From Marinobacter alexandrii (GTDB taxonomy: Bacteria; Bacteroidota; Bacteroidia; Cytophagales; Cyclobacteriaceae), in the NCBI GenBank assembly GCA_039984955.1, contig JBDWTN010000005.1:496001-560000 (forward strand): DNA of 64,000 bases, read 5' to 3'. The notes below the pieces were generated by a model. It was given only the letters and a program-made list of their open reading frames with translations. It did not search any database and was not told the DNA's origin. The position numbers and the translations under genes were made by a program. This document shows positions 53,028 through 62,648 of this stretch, piece by piece. Numbering within the stretch: position 1 is the first letter of the stretch; every line of letters starts with the position of its first letter.

Positions 53028-56000
53028 ATGAAGCTCAAATCACTCTCTATCATTTGCTCTATTCTAATTCTATCTAACTATTCCTATTCGCAGACACCAG
53101 TAAGCGGTACACTTTCAGTAAATACTACATGGAGCCTAGTAAATAGTCCGTATGAACTGACTGGAGATGTTACCGTAAGTACGGGTATAACACTCACAAT
53201 TGAACCTGGCACAGAAATTCACTTTAGTTCTGGAGATGACCTCTTCGTAAATGGTACGTTAATCGCTGAGGGAACTGCTACAGATTCCATTCGATTTATT
53301 GGAGAAATCTCTGATGATGGTGGCATTGATTTACTTCAAGGAAGCGGTGCATCTACTTTTAGTTACATCAGTGCTTTCGAATTCGGAGATAACATCAGTA
53401 CCAGAGGATATGCCATACATGTTAGAACTGCATCAAATGTACAGATCACACATTCAAGATTTGATGAATCCAGAGGAGTCGTTAAGGTATATGATGGTGC
53501 TACACCTACCCTGGATCAATTAACAATAACAAATGCTTTTACTGCTATCTATGTAGAAAATGGCCATCCTATAATTTCAAATAGTATAATTGATGGTACC
53601 GATCGGACAGGGATTTACCTTTTAGATACGGCTACCGTCCAAAACAATGTGATCAGCAACAATGGAGACAACCTCAACTGGGCAGGTATTCATATCGATG
53701 CAGCTATAGTTCCAATCATCGAAAACAACACTTTCTCAGGCTCCCAGATAGATATTCTTACACATCCTGAAATTGCCAATGATGAATTCTTTGATACAAA
53801 TGAATTGACCGAAATCTATCTTGATGATAAAGAAATAGCGACAAACACAACGTGGCATAAACCACAAACACCAGAAAGTTGGACCTGGAATTTATCAGGT
53901 GTATCCAGCGAATTGATAGTTAACAGTGGTGTCACGCTCACGATCGAACCCGGCACACAGATTTCATTCAGTCATTCTTCCCAAGACCTAATTATAGAAG
54001 GTACTTTGATAGCCGAAGGAACTGAGGTTGATAGCATTACATTTTCATCAGTAGTAGGCGGAGATATTTGGTTGAATGAAACTGGAGCCAATTCATCTAT
54101 CCAATATGTCACATTCAATAAAATTGCTAGCGGAAATAATTCGGCGTTAACAATATCTTCTAGCAACACTCATATTTCCAATTGTCTATTTGATGAATGC
54201 GAACGAGGAATCACCATCGCTGCTGATGTCGACCCGATCATTCAAAATAATACTTTCAAAAATTCCAGCGATTATGGAATTGTTATTGAAGATGGCTCTC
54301 CACTTATCACCCATAATCTCATTGATGGAGGATCTCTTCCTGCTACTCAGGGAATTCTTATTTCAGAGGGAAAGCCCTCTATTAAAAATAATACACTCCA
54401 GAATATTGGAACTTTGAACGGAAGAGTAGCCATCCATATTGATGCTCCAGTTGCTCCAGATATTGAGAGTAATACATTCTCAGATAACTCATGGGACATC
54501 CTCACCCATCCTGAAATAGTAAACGATACGCTATTTGATAACAATGGACTTTCTATCATTCATATTGATAGCAAAAACATAAGTCAAAATACTACCTGGC
54601 ATTCACCACAAGCTCCGGAAAGCTGGGTTTACATCAAAGAAGGGGGAAACACAATAGAAGCCGGAGTAACATTGACTATAGAACCTGGAGTTGAAGTTCA
54701 GTCTACCAACTACACACATGATATACTCGTAAATGGTACGCTTATCGCAGAAGGAACCACTTCGGACAGCATAAAATTTGTAGGTTCCGAAATCCATCTT
54801 AATGCTAGCAGTATCAATTCCACATTCGATTATGTTGCTTTTTCACAAATGGGAGCTTTTAATCAGGCGGGATTGCAGATTTACACCTCAAGTGGTCAGG
54901 TCAATCATGCTCTTTTCGATAATTGTGAAGTGGGAATTAGTGTACATGATGGGGCCTCTCCCATTATCAATTATTCGCTATTCGAAAATTCAAACGACTA
55001 TGGTATACGAGTGTATGATGACGCTTCTCCAGTTGTAGAAAACTCCAGTTTTAGCGAAAACCCATTCGCCATTAACAATGAAGGAACTGGTACAGTAAAC
55101 GCCATCAACAATTGGTGGGGAGATGATTCAGGCCCTTTGAATTCATCCACAAATCCAAATGGCCAGGGAGAAGAAGTATCGAATAATGTGCTATTCACAC
55201 CTTGGTTGACTTCCAATCCTACTAATGCAGCGATCACAGTTCTAACCCAACCACTAGATCACAGTATATGTGAAATGGAACAGGTTAATTTTAGCGTTTC
55301 CGCAACTGGGGCAAACAACTTGCAATATCAATGGCAAGAAGATCAAGGTTCGGGATTTAATGACATGTCTGACAATGGTCAATTTTCTGGTACATCAACA
55401 TTTAGCCTAATCATTTCGGAGGTTAGTACTTCACAATCCAATTTCAACTACCGCTGCTTAATATCTGGAGATAACGCAACGAATGTCTTCAGTTCTGAAG
55501 CTGAACTTAATGTGATAGCAGCCTTAACTATTATCACACATCCTGAAAATCAAGAGGTAATAGAAGGGCAGGGCATTGTCTTTTCAGTCAATGCATCAGG
55601 CAGTAATCCCTCCTACCAATGGCAAAAAAATGAAGAAGATATTAGTGGAGCAAATACTTCCAGTTTGTCATTGTCTACCGCCAGTGTTTCAGATGAGGGG
55701 GAGTATAGGTGTGTCGTTAGTAATGAATGTAATACAATAATCAGCAACAAAGCCATTTTGACTCTGGCTGAAGAAGTTCTGGGTATTGAAAAAGCACTCT
55801 TTAACCTTGATACCTATCCCAACCCCTCGTCTGGCCAATTCCATCTGCACATAAAAAATAAGTACGCTGGAAGTATGAAAGTATGGGTCACAGACCTCAC
55901 AGGAAGACAAGTATATATGCGTGAATTGATAAAAGAGAGAGAGGAATTTGACACTCAGATTTCTATTGACGGTTTGAAGTCAGGGGTCTACTTTCTAAAA

Positions 56001-56051
56001 GTATATGTAGCAGATGATCTCTCAGCAATTAGTCAGATCATTATCAAATAA
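53028..56051 (+). CDS. Secreted three-module parallel beta-helix protein with Ig domains and T9SS sorting tail
   Basis: 1007 residues from ATG at 53028 (MKLKSLSIICSILILSNYSYS, signal peptide). Three homologous beta-helix modules begin near residues 25, 285 and 530, each with NTTW..., 'GVTLTIEPGT(E/Q)', 'NGTLIAEGT' and 'DSI(R/T/K)F', then PbH1-type repeats (SRFDESRGVVKVYDGATPTL; CLFDECERGITIAADVDPII; ALFDNCEVGISVHDGASPII). Two Ig-like domains follow (FSVSATGANNLQYQWQ; DEGEYRCVVSNECN). The end is a type A T9SS sorting domain (YPNPSSGQFHLHI, LTGRQVYMRELI, LKSGVYFLKVYV). Such proteins are released or anchored at the surface and may bind or cut pectin- or alginate-like glycans; catalysis cannot be inferred. 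Confidence 0.85.
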   Translation: MKLKSLSIICSILILSNYSYSQTPVSGTLSVNTTWSLVNSPYELTGDVTVSTGITLTIEPGTEIHFSSGDDLFVNGTLIAEGTATDSIRFIGEISDDGGIDLLQGSGASTFSYISAFEFGDNISTRGYAIHVRTASNVQITHSRFDESRGVVKVYDGATPTLDQLTITNAFTAIYVENGHPIISNSIIDGTDRTGIYLLDTATVQNNVISNNGDNLNWAGIHIDAAIVPIIENNTFSGSQIDILTHPEIANDEFFDTNELTEIYLDDKEIATNTTWHKPQTPESWTWNLSGVSSELIVNSGVTLTIEPGTQISFSHSSQDLIIEGTLIAEGTEVDSITFSSVVGGDIWLNETGANSSIQYVTFNKIASGNNSALTISSSNTHISNCLFDECERGITIAADVDPIIQNNTFKNSSDYGIVIEDGSPLITHNLIDGGSLPATQGILISEGKPSIKNNTLQNIGTLNGRVAIHIDAPVAPDIESNTFSDNSWDILTHPEIVNDTLFDNNGLSIIHIDSKNISQNTTWHSPQAPESWVYIKEGGNTIEAGVTLTIEPGVEVQSTNYTHDILVNGTLIAEGTTSDSIKFVGSEIHLNASSINSTFDYVAFSQMGAFNQAGLQIYTSSGQVNHALFDNCEVGISVHDGASPIINYSLFENSNDYGIRVYDDASPVVENSSFSENPFAINNEGTGTVNAINNWWGDDSGPLNSSTNPNGQGEEVSNNVLFTPWLTSNPTNAAITVLTQPLDHSICEMEQVNFSVSATGANNLQYQWQEDQGSGFNDMSDNGQFSGTSTFSLIISEVSTSQSNFNYRCLISGDNATNVFSSEAELNVIAALTIITHPENQEVIEGQGIVFSVNASGSNPSYQWQKNEEDISGANTSSLSLSTASVSDEGEYRCVVSNECNTIISNKAILTLAEEVLGIEKALFNLDTYPNPSSGQFHLHIKNKYAGSMKVWVTDLTGRQVYMRELIKEREEFDTQISIDGLKSGVYFLKVYVADDLSAISQIIIK

Positions 56052-56082
56052 ACAACGACCGTTCAATTCCTAAATTAAAATC

Positions 56083-56547
56083 ATGAAAATTATATCAATT
56101 ATCACCATTCTTCTATCGTGTATATCTAGCTACGGCCAAAACAAACAAGACGAAAAGGCCATCCTCCAAGTCATCGAGAATCAAAACAGGGGATGGGCCA
56201 CCAAAGATCTGGAATTGAGCCTTCAGGATGTGGACGACAACATCGATTGGACCAATGCATTTGGAGATCGGATGGAAAGTAAAAAGCAACTAGAAACACT
56301 TCTCAAGAGAATCTATTCATTTGATTTTGTCATGAAAGGGAAGTCAAAGAATCAATATAACGACATCAATTTTCTGAGTCCGGAAATAGCTATCGTAAGA
56401 TCCAAAACAGTAGTGAAAGGACAAGAATGGGGAGACGGCACAGCTATGAAAGACCGACACAATCATCACCTCAGAGTATTCCATAAAAAAGATGATAGCT
56501 GGAAAGTGGTTAGTCATCTGATCAGCCAGGCTTGGGAGAAAAAATAG
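56083..56547 (+). CDS. Secreted SnoaL/DUF4440-like protein (NTF2 fold)
   Basis: 154 residues. Signal peptide (IISIITILLSCISSYGQ). The remainder fits the cone-shaped NTF2-like fold of SnoaL/DUF4440: AILQVIENQNRGWATKDLEL, DIDWTNAFGDRMES, LETLLKRIYS, then HHLRVFHKKDDSWKVVSHLI. Family members range from ketosteroid isomerase-like enzymes to ligand-binding proteins; no catalytic residues can be assigned. First of four plus-strand genes in close succession (28 nt, then two overlaps). Confidence 0.8.
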   Translation: MKIISIITILLSCISSYGQNKQDEKAILQVIENQNRGWATKDLELSLQDVDDNIDWTNAFGDRMESKKQLETLLKRIYSFDFVMKGKSKNQYNDINFLSPEIAIVRSKTVVKGQEWGDGTAMKDRHNHHLRVFHKKDDSWKVVSHLISQAWEKK

Positions 56548-56574
56548 ACAAACATTTTTCGACAGTAGTTAATT

Positions 56575-57828
56575 ATGGAATTATTATCTCAGCCAAGTAA
56601 TGGGAGTCGCATAGAATATCTGGACATCCTTCGTGGCATTGCTATTCTCTTCATATTCATAGCAAACATCATGGCATTCTCAGGCTTTCTGTACGCGACT
56701 GAAATCAAAGGAATTGTTCCCATAGAACTACCCACAGATTTGATTCTCGACTTCACTCTATTCATACTAGTAGATGGTAAGTTCTACTCTATCTTCTCTC
56801 TACTTTTTGGAATAGGATTTGCGATTCAATTACACAATCAAGAAAAAGCGGGTAAGCCCTTTGTTCCTTTCTTCAGAAGAAGAATGAGCTGGTTGTTAAT
56901 TATTGGACTCATTCACCTGATATTCATTTGGTTTGGAGATATCCTTACCCTTTATGCGATATGCGGGTTCATTCTGATCTTATTTCGGAACCATTCCAAT
57001 AGAAGTCTCCTCATATGGGCTTCTATTCTATTAATCCTCCCCATCATCCATACTTTCCTACTTGGTCAACATGGTTTTAATTATCCTGAGTATTTCTATG
57101 ACCTGAATGCTCATTATTGGGAGAGAAATAACCTCCCTCTGATTATATGGTACAATGGCGAACCAACGGCAGATCTTGGGCTATATGTTACCACCCATAG
57201 TTTCAGTGAATATGTAACGATTACTTTAGGTAACTGGCTATTGCGAATTGGTGCAATACTCGAAGAAGGGAGAATCTTCAAAGTATTTGGAATATTTCTT
57301 ATAGGTGTATGGGCGGGTAGGAATATCATCTATAAAGATTTGCTAAATAACCTTATTCTACTCAGAAAGATCCTGATTTGGAGCTTGATTCTAGGCCTTC
57401 CGGCCAGTGCTTTGAAAACGTATATTGAGTTCTTCCAATGGGGAAATGAATCATGGAATTTAATCAAGCAAATAGCCTATTTGATTGGTACCGTTCCTCT
57501 TGCATTAAGCTATGCCTCCGCCATTGCCTTATTGTTGAAGAGAAAAATAGTCTTTCTTCATTGGTTTCAACCGGTTGGTAAAATGGCGTTATCCAATTAC
57601 CTCATGCAAAGCATTATCGGAATTACTATTTTTTATGGTGTTGGCCTTGGATTGGCCGGAAAACTTGGGTTTACACTCATTCTTCTAACAGCTATTTCAA
57701 TATTCATCTTTCAGGCTTTAATAAGTAAATGGTGGTTAAGTCGCTTCCAATATGGCCCTGCAGAGTGGGTATGGAGGCGGCTTTCTTATGGGAAAAATTT
57801 TAACTCTTTAAAGCCAAATAAGCAATGA
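56575..57828 (+). CDS. DUF418 (YeiB-like) multi-pass membrane protein
   Basis: 417 residues with about ten hydrophobic helices. The N-terminal heparan-alpha-glucosaminide-acetyltransferase-like start is SRIEYLDILRGIAILFIFIAN, and the C-terminal DUF418 core is WFQPVGKMALSNYLMQSII, GPAEWVWRRLSYG. Its function is unknown; relatives are proposed acyltransferase-like membrane proteins. The stop overlaps the ATG of the next gene, so the two are coupled. Confidence 0.88.
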   Translation: MELLSQPSNGSRIEYLDILRGIAILFIFIANIMAFSGFLYATEIKGIVPIELPTDLILDFTLFILVDGKFYSIFSLLFGIGFAIQLHNQEKAGKPFVPFFRRRMSWLLIIGLIHLIFIWFGDILTLYAICGFILILFRNHSNRSLLIWASILLILPIIHTFLLGQHGFNYPEYFYDLNAHYWERNNLPLIIWYNGEPTADLGLYVTTHSFSEYVTITLGNWLLRIGAILEEGRIFKVFGIFLIGVWAGRNIIYKDLLNNLILLRKILIWSLILGLPASALKTYIEFFQWGNESWNLIKQIAYLIGTVPLALSYASAIALLLKRKIVFLHWFQPVGKMALSNYLMQSIIGITIFYGVGLGLAGKLGFTLILLTAISIFIFQALISKWWLSRFQYGPAEWVWRRLSYGKNFNSLKPNKQ

Positions 57829-58469
57829 GGTTTTTCAAAGTAATCGGTTGGATAATTGTCATATTGCTGAGTGGCTTCTTCTTCTACGAAAGTATAGCTC
57901 CCTATATTTTTAATGATTTGGCTCCTAGAAAAGTTAAAATCAAACCGTTTCTAGTTATACATTTTGTAGGAGCATTTTGCACTCTTTTCATTGGACCTAT
58001 GCAATTCTGGCCCTCCATGCGAAAAAAGTATTTGCACCTTCATAGAAGCCTTGGTAAAATATACATCATTGGCTCACTCATAGGAGCAGCCATGGTTTTC
58101 TATCTTTTGCCTACCTACCCATTACCTGGTGCTATCCCTGCTCTTTTTATGCTAGCTGGCCTCTGGATACTAGTCCTTCTGGCAGCCTGGTATTTTATTA
58201 GAAAAAGGGATATCCGGCAACATAAAAAATTCATGATTCGAAGCTATGTATATGGTCTGGCATTCATCTTTATACGCCTTATGGACCAGTTGGAGGATGA
58301 AAGTCTTAATCCATTTTCATTTATTCCAGATCAGACCATGCGATTTACTTTGTACGAATGGATGTGCTGGGCATATCCATTCGTCATTACCGAAATACTA
58401 TTGGTGTGGTGGCCTTCCATAAACAAGCATCGAATTTCTACAGATCAAACAAAAATCTATCAACAATGA
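57825..58469 (+). CDS. DUF2306-family membrane protein
   Basis: 214 residues, about six helices. Features of DUF2306: FLVIHFVGAFCTLFIGPMQF, KKYLHLHRSLGKIYIIGSLI, RKRDIRQHKKFMIRSYVYG and a central HLHR/QHKKF histidine pair typical of this heme-protein-like family. Function not established. Overlaps both neighbours by 4 nt (ATGA on each side). Confidence 0.85.
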   Translation: MRFFKVIGWIIVILLSGFFFYESIAPYIFNDLAPRKVKIKPFLVIHFVGAFCTLFIGPMQFWPSMRKKYLHLHRSLGKIYIIGSLIGAAMVFYLLPTYPLPGAIPALFMLAGLWILVLLAAWYFIRKRDIRQHKKFMIRSYVYGLAFIFIRLMDQLEDESLNPFSFIPDQTMRFTLYEWMCWAYPFVITEILLVWWPSINKHRISTDQTKIYQQ

Positions 58470-59893
58470 AATATCATTTCAAAATCATGTCTTTTATTGG
58501 CATTATAATGTGCTTGTTTTCTTGCAAAGAAGTATCATCAGAAAAAGAGAAAGAGTCGTCTGCCCTATCAGTTACTAAAGCAACAAAAATCGATTCAGTG
58601 TGTCAAGCATTACTTTCTAAGGGGAATACGGTGGGGTTTTCTATTGCCATCGCGCATGAAGGAAATATACTCTTTTCTAAGGGCTATGGATTGGCCAATA
58701 TTGATTCCAGAAAACCTGCAACTGAAAATACCATCTATGCTATTGCATCCATTTCAAAATTCATCACGGCTGTTACAACAATGAAGCTATTAGAAGATGG
58801 TAAGATCGATCTTGCTGACAAAGTAGTTGACTATTTACTTGATTTTCCCAGACAAGAAGGAATGGAAGATATTACCATTGAGCATCTACTTCGTCATCAA
58901 TCTGGATTGGTAGACCATGAGGACTGGTTTGATAGTTTGTATATCGAGGAAGGAAGAGTCTTTGAAAGACATGAATTCTTTGACTTCATTGACCGTCCTT
59001 TATTCTTTGAGCCTGGAAGCAGTTACTCCTACTCAAACTCAGGGTATGCCACTTTATCTATCATTTTAGAACAAATAAGCAATCAGTCATTCCAGGATCT
59101 TATTATTGAAAAAATTGGGAAGCCATTAGAACTAAACTCACTTGGTCAGTGGCCTCTGAATTGGAATAAAGAAAATGCTTCTATGAGTTATGAGTTAACT
59201 GAAAATGGAGTTGATACAAGCTTTCATATGATGACAAAATCTATGAAAGGAGACGGTGGGCTATCAGCATCAGCTGCAGATTTAGTAAGGCTTGCCTCCT
59301 CATTGGCTTATGGTGAATATCTTAAAGAAGCTTCCTTAGACAAAATCATGAGTCCTACAAAGATTGGAGAAGTTGAAATTGACTATGGATTAGGAGTGAA
59401 AATGGGTACGTTGAGCGATCAGGAAACCTGGGGCCATTCTGGTGGATATAAAGGAACAGGCTGGGCCATAGTTTCTCATTATCCGGAATCCGGATTTACT
59501 TTTGCTGCTGTTATCAATACAAACTATTCTCCTGAAGAAGCCTGGACGATCAGACATTTAATCATGCCAATAGTCTTAGGAATTGATAGGCCTGTCTACC
59601 AAAAGCAAACTATTGAGAATCCAGAAAAATATATAGGAAAGTATACGGCTATCAATCGATGGGGAAAGCAGCAGCCTTCGGTTAGAACAATAAGTTTCGA
59701 AAATGGAGAATTAGTGAGAGATGACCCACATACTGAACATCCGGGTTCAACCCTATATCCTATCGGAGAAAATCAATTTTCATGGAATCCTTACCCTTTT
59801 GATGAGTTTAAGTTTCATGTAGTCAACGGAGAGGTGGTGGCTGTATCTGAATATATGGATGGTTTTTTCGCCATGGTAAGGTTGAAAGAGTAG
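58466..59893 (+). CDS. Class C beta-lactamase-type serine hydrolase, lipoprotein
   Basis: 475 residues from ATG at 58466, which overlaps the preceding TGA; an upstream frame extension (to 58358) has no signal character. Lipobox IMCLFSC (Cys20). Penicillin-binding/beta-lactamase-related fold with Ser95-x-x-Lys98 (AIASISKFITA), YSYSNSGYATL (Tyr-x-Asn), and HSGGYKGTGW in place of the KTG box. The C-terminal extension (residues ~385-475) is a small beta domain. Likely a periplasmic peptidase or esterase; beta-lactam resistance cannot be inferred. Confidence 0.87.
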   Translation: MKYHFKIMSFIGIIMCLFSCKEVSSEKEKESSALSVTKATKIDSVCQALLSKGNTVGFSIAIAHEGNILFSKGYGLANIDSRKPATENTIYAIASISKFITAVTTMKLLEDGKIDLADKVVDYLLDFPRQEGMEDITIEHLLRHQSGLVDHEDWFDSLYIEEGRVFERHEFFDFIDRPLFFEPGSSYSYSNSGYATLSIILEQISNQSFQDLIIEKIGKPLELNSLGQWPLNWNKENASMSYELTENGVDTSFHMMTKSMKGDGGLSASAADLVRLASSLAYGEYLKEASLDKIMSPTKIGEVEIDYGLGVKMGTLSDQETWGHSGGYKGTGWAIVSHYPESGFTFAAVINTNYSPEEAWTIRHLIMPIVLGIDRPVYQKQTIENPEKYIGKYTAINRWGKQQPSVRTISFENGELVRDDPHTEHPGSTLYPIGENQFSWNPYPFDEFKFHVVNGEVVAVSEYMDGFFAMVRLKE

Positions 59894-59917
59894 CCATATC
59901 TTCACCACAGTATTTAA

Positions 59918-59953
59918 AAACAAAAAGCTCTGAATCTTCAGAACTTTTTGTTT
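59918..59953. terminator. Bidirectional terminator
   Basis: AAACAAAAAG-c-TCTGAA pairs with TTCAGA-a-CTTTTTGTTT across a TC loop, with one C-A mismatch. It has A/T-rich flanks on both sides and serves the convergent hydrolase and small secreted protein genes. Confidence 0.8.
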
Positions 59954-59971
59954 TGCATGTTATATCATTCT

Positions 59972-60457
59972 TTACTCATCCGATTCGTCCGAACCAGATG
60001 ACTTTTGCTCCTCTAACAATCCATCATAAATGGTTTGATATCTAGTCTTTAGATCAGCATCCGCTTTTAATGCTTTCCTTAACTTATTGTATAATCCATA
60101 GCTAACTTTTTCTTTCAATTCTGCCTTATATACATCGGTAAATGAATTAATCATGGAATCATAATTCGCTTGAATCATTTCGAAGGCAACTACTTCATCA
60201 TTAGTAACAGCAATTTCTTGAAGCTTGAGTGAATCGCCTTTAGTCTTTTTTATCTCTACAAATCTGGACGCTACCAAGGTTTCATCATTATTAATCCACT
60301 CATTATAAATACCTGTCATTTTTCCTTTCTCCAACTCAGCCCATACCATTACTGTAGCATATTTTGTTAGCTCCTCATCGTTGAAGGAAACTTCTTCCTG
60401 AGCTTTCACAATCATGGTACTTGCAATCAAGCATACCATCAACAACACTTTTTTCAT
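59972..60457 (-). CDS. Small secreted protein of unknown function
   Basis: 161 residues from ATG at 60457 (MKKVLLMVCLIASTMIVKAQ, signal peptide). An upstream in-frame extension of 32 residues is rich in Cys/Phe and unlikely to be coding. The mature part is helical and acidic (NDEELTKYATVMVWAELEKG, NYDSMINSFTDVYKAELK, YGLYNKLRKALKADADLKTR) and ends with a Ser/Asp/Glu tail. No family recognised. Probably periplasmic. Divergent from the PL6 gene. Confidence 0.7.
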   Translation of the reverse strand: MKKVLLMVCLIASTMIVKAQEEVSFNDEELTKYATVMVWAELEKGKMTGIYNEWINNDETLVASRFVEIKKTKGDSLKLQEIAVTNDEVVAFEMIQANYDSMINSFTDVYKAELKEKVSYGLYNKLRKALKADADLKTRYQTIYDGLLEEQKSSGSDESDE

Positions 60458-60723
60458 CTTACGTTTTTTAGGGTTTAAATTTTGAAAGAGGCAAGTATAA
60501 AACAGACTTATCAATGATTTGAAGCGCTCAAAACAACATTTTAAAGAAAACACAAAAGCCCACAGAATTTGTTGGCTTAATCAAAATTGGATGGATTTTA
60601 TTTTTGTACTTATCGAGAAGGCACGAGAAGCTGTTTCGATTCTGAGTAAGAGAAACGAATAACGACTCAATACTGCGCAATTGGTCGACCAATTTTATAA
60701 CTTAGTGTTTGAAATATATCATT
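60458..60723. other. Divergent intergenic region between the small secreted protein and PL6
   Basis: 266 bp. It holds a perfect 16-bp palindrome at 60679-60694 (annotated separately) and no ORF of note. Confidence 0.5.
60679..60694. promoter_or_regulatory. Perfect 16-bp palindrome, likely operator of the PL6 gene
   Basis: AATTGGTCGACCAATT is identical to its reverse complement and lies 29 nt before the PL6 ATG. The core TTGGTCGACCAA has the NGTnnnnACN form bound by FadR-subfamily GntR regulators, a family known to control alginate and uronate genes. It overlaps a plausible -33 TTG, so binding would repress. Confidence 0.6.
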
Positions 60724-62631
60724 ATGGATCTTAAGCGTATTTTCAACTTTTCATTTATCACTGTGGTGTGTTCAATTATCGCCTTTTCTCAGACGACCAG
60801 ATTTGCTGTTTCTACACAGACCGAATTCAATAGTGCACTCAATGAAGCGTCTTCCGGTGACTCTATTGTATGGGAATCTGGAACATACGACAACATTTTT
60901 ATGGATATCACAAAAAATGGAATTACAGTAACAGCTAATGTTGCAGGGCAGACCATAATGCAAGGGGCTTCAAAAGTAGAAATACCTGCAGATGATGTTG
61001 TTTTAAGCGGAATACAATTCATCGGAGGAAATATTGGCACAGACCATGTGATACGAATTGATGGCAGTAATATCCTCGTGACGCAGATTAATATTAGCAG
61101 ATACACCTGTCATAAATACTTGATAGTAGACGAACTTTCACAATATGTAACTGTCAGCTACAGCAACTTTGAAAATAGACTGAACTCCGCAGACCAGAAT
61201 ATACTTTCACTCCTTGTAGACGATACAAATCCTGGATATCATAAGGTTCAGTACTGTTCCTTCAAAAACTTCGAAGGTGGTGGCAATGATGAAGGTGTAG
61301 AACCTATACGAATAGGTGTAAGCACACAAAGTGAATTCAATAGTAGATCTATCGTGGAATATTGCTATTTCACACAATGCGATGGTGATGGTGAAATCAT
61401 CTCAAATAAGGCTTCCCAAAATATCATTCGGTACAATACGTTTGAGGATAATTCTAAGGCTGAGGTTGTACTTAGACATGGTAATGAAGCCATTGTTTAT
61501 GGTAACTTTTTTATCAATAATATGGGAGGTGTTAGAGTTCGTGAAGGCCAGAATCATTTTATTTTCAACAATTACTTTGAAGGAATGGATAGACGTACCA
61601 TTTATCTTCAAAATGAGTCATCAGACCCTTTGGATTTCATTCACGTGTATTTTAATACAATGGTCAATAGTGCTGAGGTTATTTTAGGTGGAGATGGAGG
61701 TAGCAATCCTCCTGGCAATGTCACTTTTGCAAACAACATTTTCTCACAACCTGATAATGCATTGTTTGAGGAATCGACAGGTGATGAAGCATGGATTGGT
61801 AATATTTCATTTGGATCTTTAGGTATTGATAGACCTTCAGGAATTACAGGAGTAGATCCTTTGTTAGAAGAAAACTCAGAAGGCTTCTTACAACTTTCAA
61901 GTACTAGTCCCGCTATTAACAGTGCCGAATCTGGATATCCAAGTATTCCAACGTTTGAAGGTTTGGACATTGATAATGAGATACTTCTTGATCTGATGAA
62001 ACAGGATAGACCCTCGGACATCACATCAAAAGACGTGGGAGCTAGCGAGTTTTCAGATGACTTATTCGTTCAACCACATGTCAATGAAGATAATACAGGT
62101 CCTAGTTACCTTTCTAATCAAGAGTTTGTGACTTTGACCACAACTGTTGAAGGAGATGGGAGCATTGTACTAGATCCAGCTTCTGATGTGTATACCTCAG
62201 GCACTTCAGTTACCGTGACAGCCGTACCAAATGGAAATTCCCAATTCGTTGAATGGTCAGGTGCACTATCAGGTACTGAAAATCCTCAAACGATTGTCTT
62301 AAATGAAGACACAGAAGCTTCAGCAGTTTTCGAAACCGGTCCTTTGGGTCTAGATAATGAATCGAGCATAAAATTATTCCCAAATCCTACCGATACAGAA
62401 ATCAATTTTCAGTTTCTCCAGAAACACAACTCCAGAATTATCATTGAGATCTACAATGCAACGGGTAAACGTATTGATCAACTTTCAAATCAACAATACA
62501 AAGAAGGCGTTCACATGATCTCTGAGAATATCTCTGGCTATGATTCAGGGATTTATTTTTTACGATTCAAGAGATTAGATTCAAATAACAGTGTGATTGA
62601 TGCTGAGATACATAAGTTTTTAAAACGGTAG
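60724..62631 (+). CDS. Secreted PL6-family alginate lyase with Bacterial-repeat domain and T9SS tail
   Basis: 635 residues from ATG at 60724 (signal peptide to IIAFSQ). Parallel beta-helix of the PL6 (chondroitinase B/alginate lyase) family: GDSIVWESGTYDN, DHVIRIDGSNI, EGVEPIRIGVSTQSEFNSRS, GDGEIISNKASQNIIRYNTF with the candidate catalytic Lys, EVVLRHGNEAIVYGNFF with the candidate Arg, then GGVRVREGQNHFIFNNYFEG. A bacterial-repeat domain (TTVEGDGSIVLDPASDVYTS, then QFVEWSGALSG) and a type A T9SS sorting domain (LFPNPTDTEINFQFL, YDSGIYFLRFKR) follow. Known reaction: beta-elimination in alginate. Alginate rather than dermatan is supported by the nearby PL7-like gene. Confidence 0.9.
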   Translation: MDLKRIFNFSFITVVCSIIAFSQTTRFAVSTQTEFNSALNEASSGDSIVWESGTYDNIFMDITKNGITVTANVAGQTIMQGASKVEIPADDVVLSGIQFIGGNIGTDHVIRIDGSNILVTQINISRYTCHKYLIVDELSQYVTVSYSNFENRLNSADQNILSLLVDDTNPGYHKVQYCSFKNFEGGGNDEGVEPIRIGVSTQSEFNSRSIVEYCYFTQCDGDGEIISNKASQNIIRYNTFEDNSKAEVVLRHGNEAIVYGNFFINNMGGVRVREGQNHFIFNNYFEGMDRRTIYLQNESSDPLDFIHVYFNTMVNSAEVILGGDGGSNPPGNVTFANNIFSQPDNALFEESTGDEAWIGNISFGSLGIDRPSGITGVDPLLEENSEGFLQLSSTSPAINSAESGYPSIPTFEGLDIDNEILLDLMKQDRPSDITSKDVGASEFSDDLFVQPHVNEDNTGPSYLSNQEFVTLTTTVEGDGSIVLDPASDVYTSGTSVTVTAVPNGNSQFVEWSGALSGTENPQTIVLNEDTEASAVFETGPLGLDNESSIKLFPNPTDTEINFQFLQKHNSRIIIEIYNATGKRIDQLSNQQYKEGVHMISENISGYDSGIYFLRFKRLDSNNSVIDAEIHKFLKR

Positions 62632-62648
62632 AGCTATAATGAGTAAGC

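Noticed and set aside
58358-58465. Upstream extension of the serine hydrolase ORF
   Set aside because: Lies inside DUF2306 in another frame; the lipoprotein signal starts at 58466.
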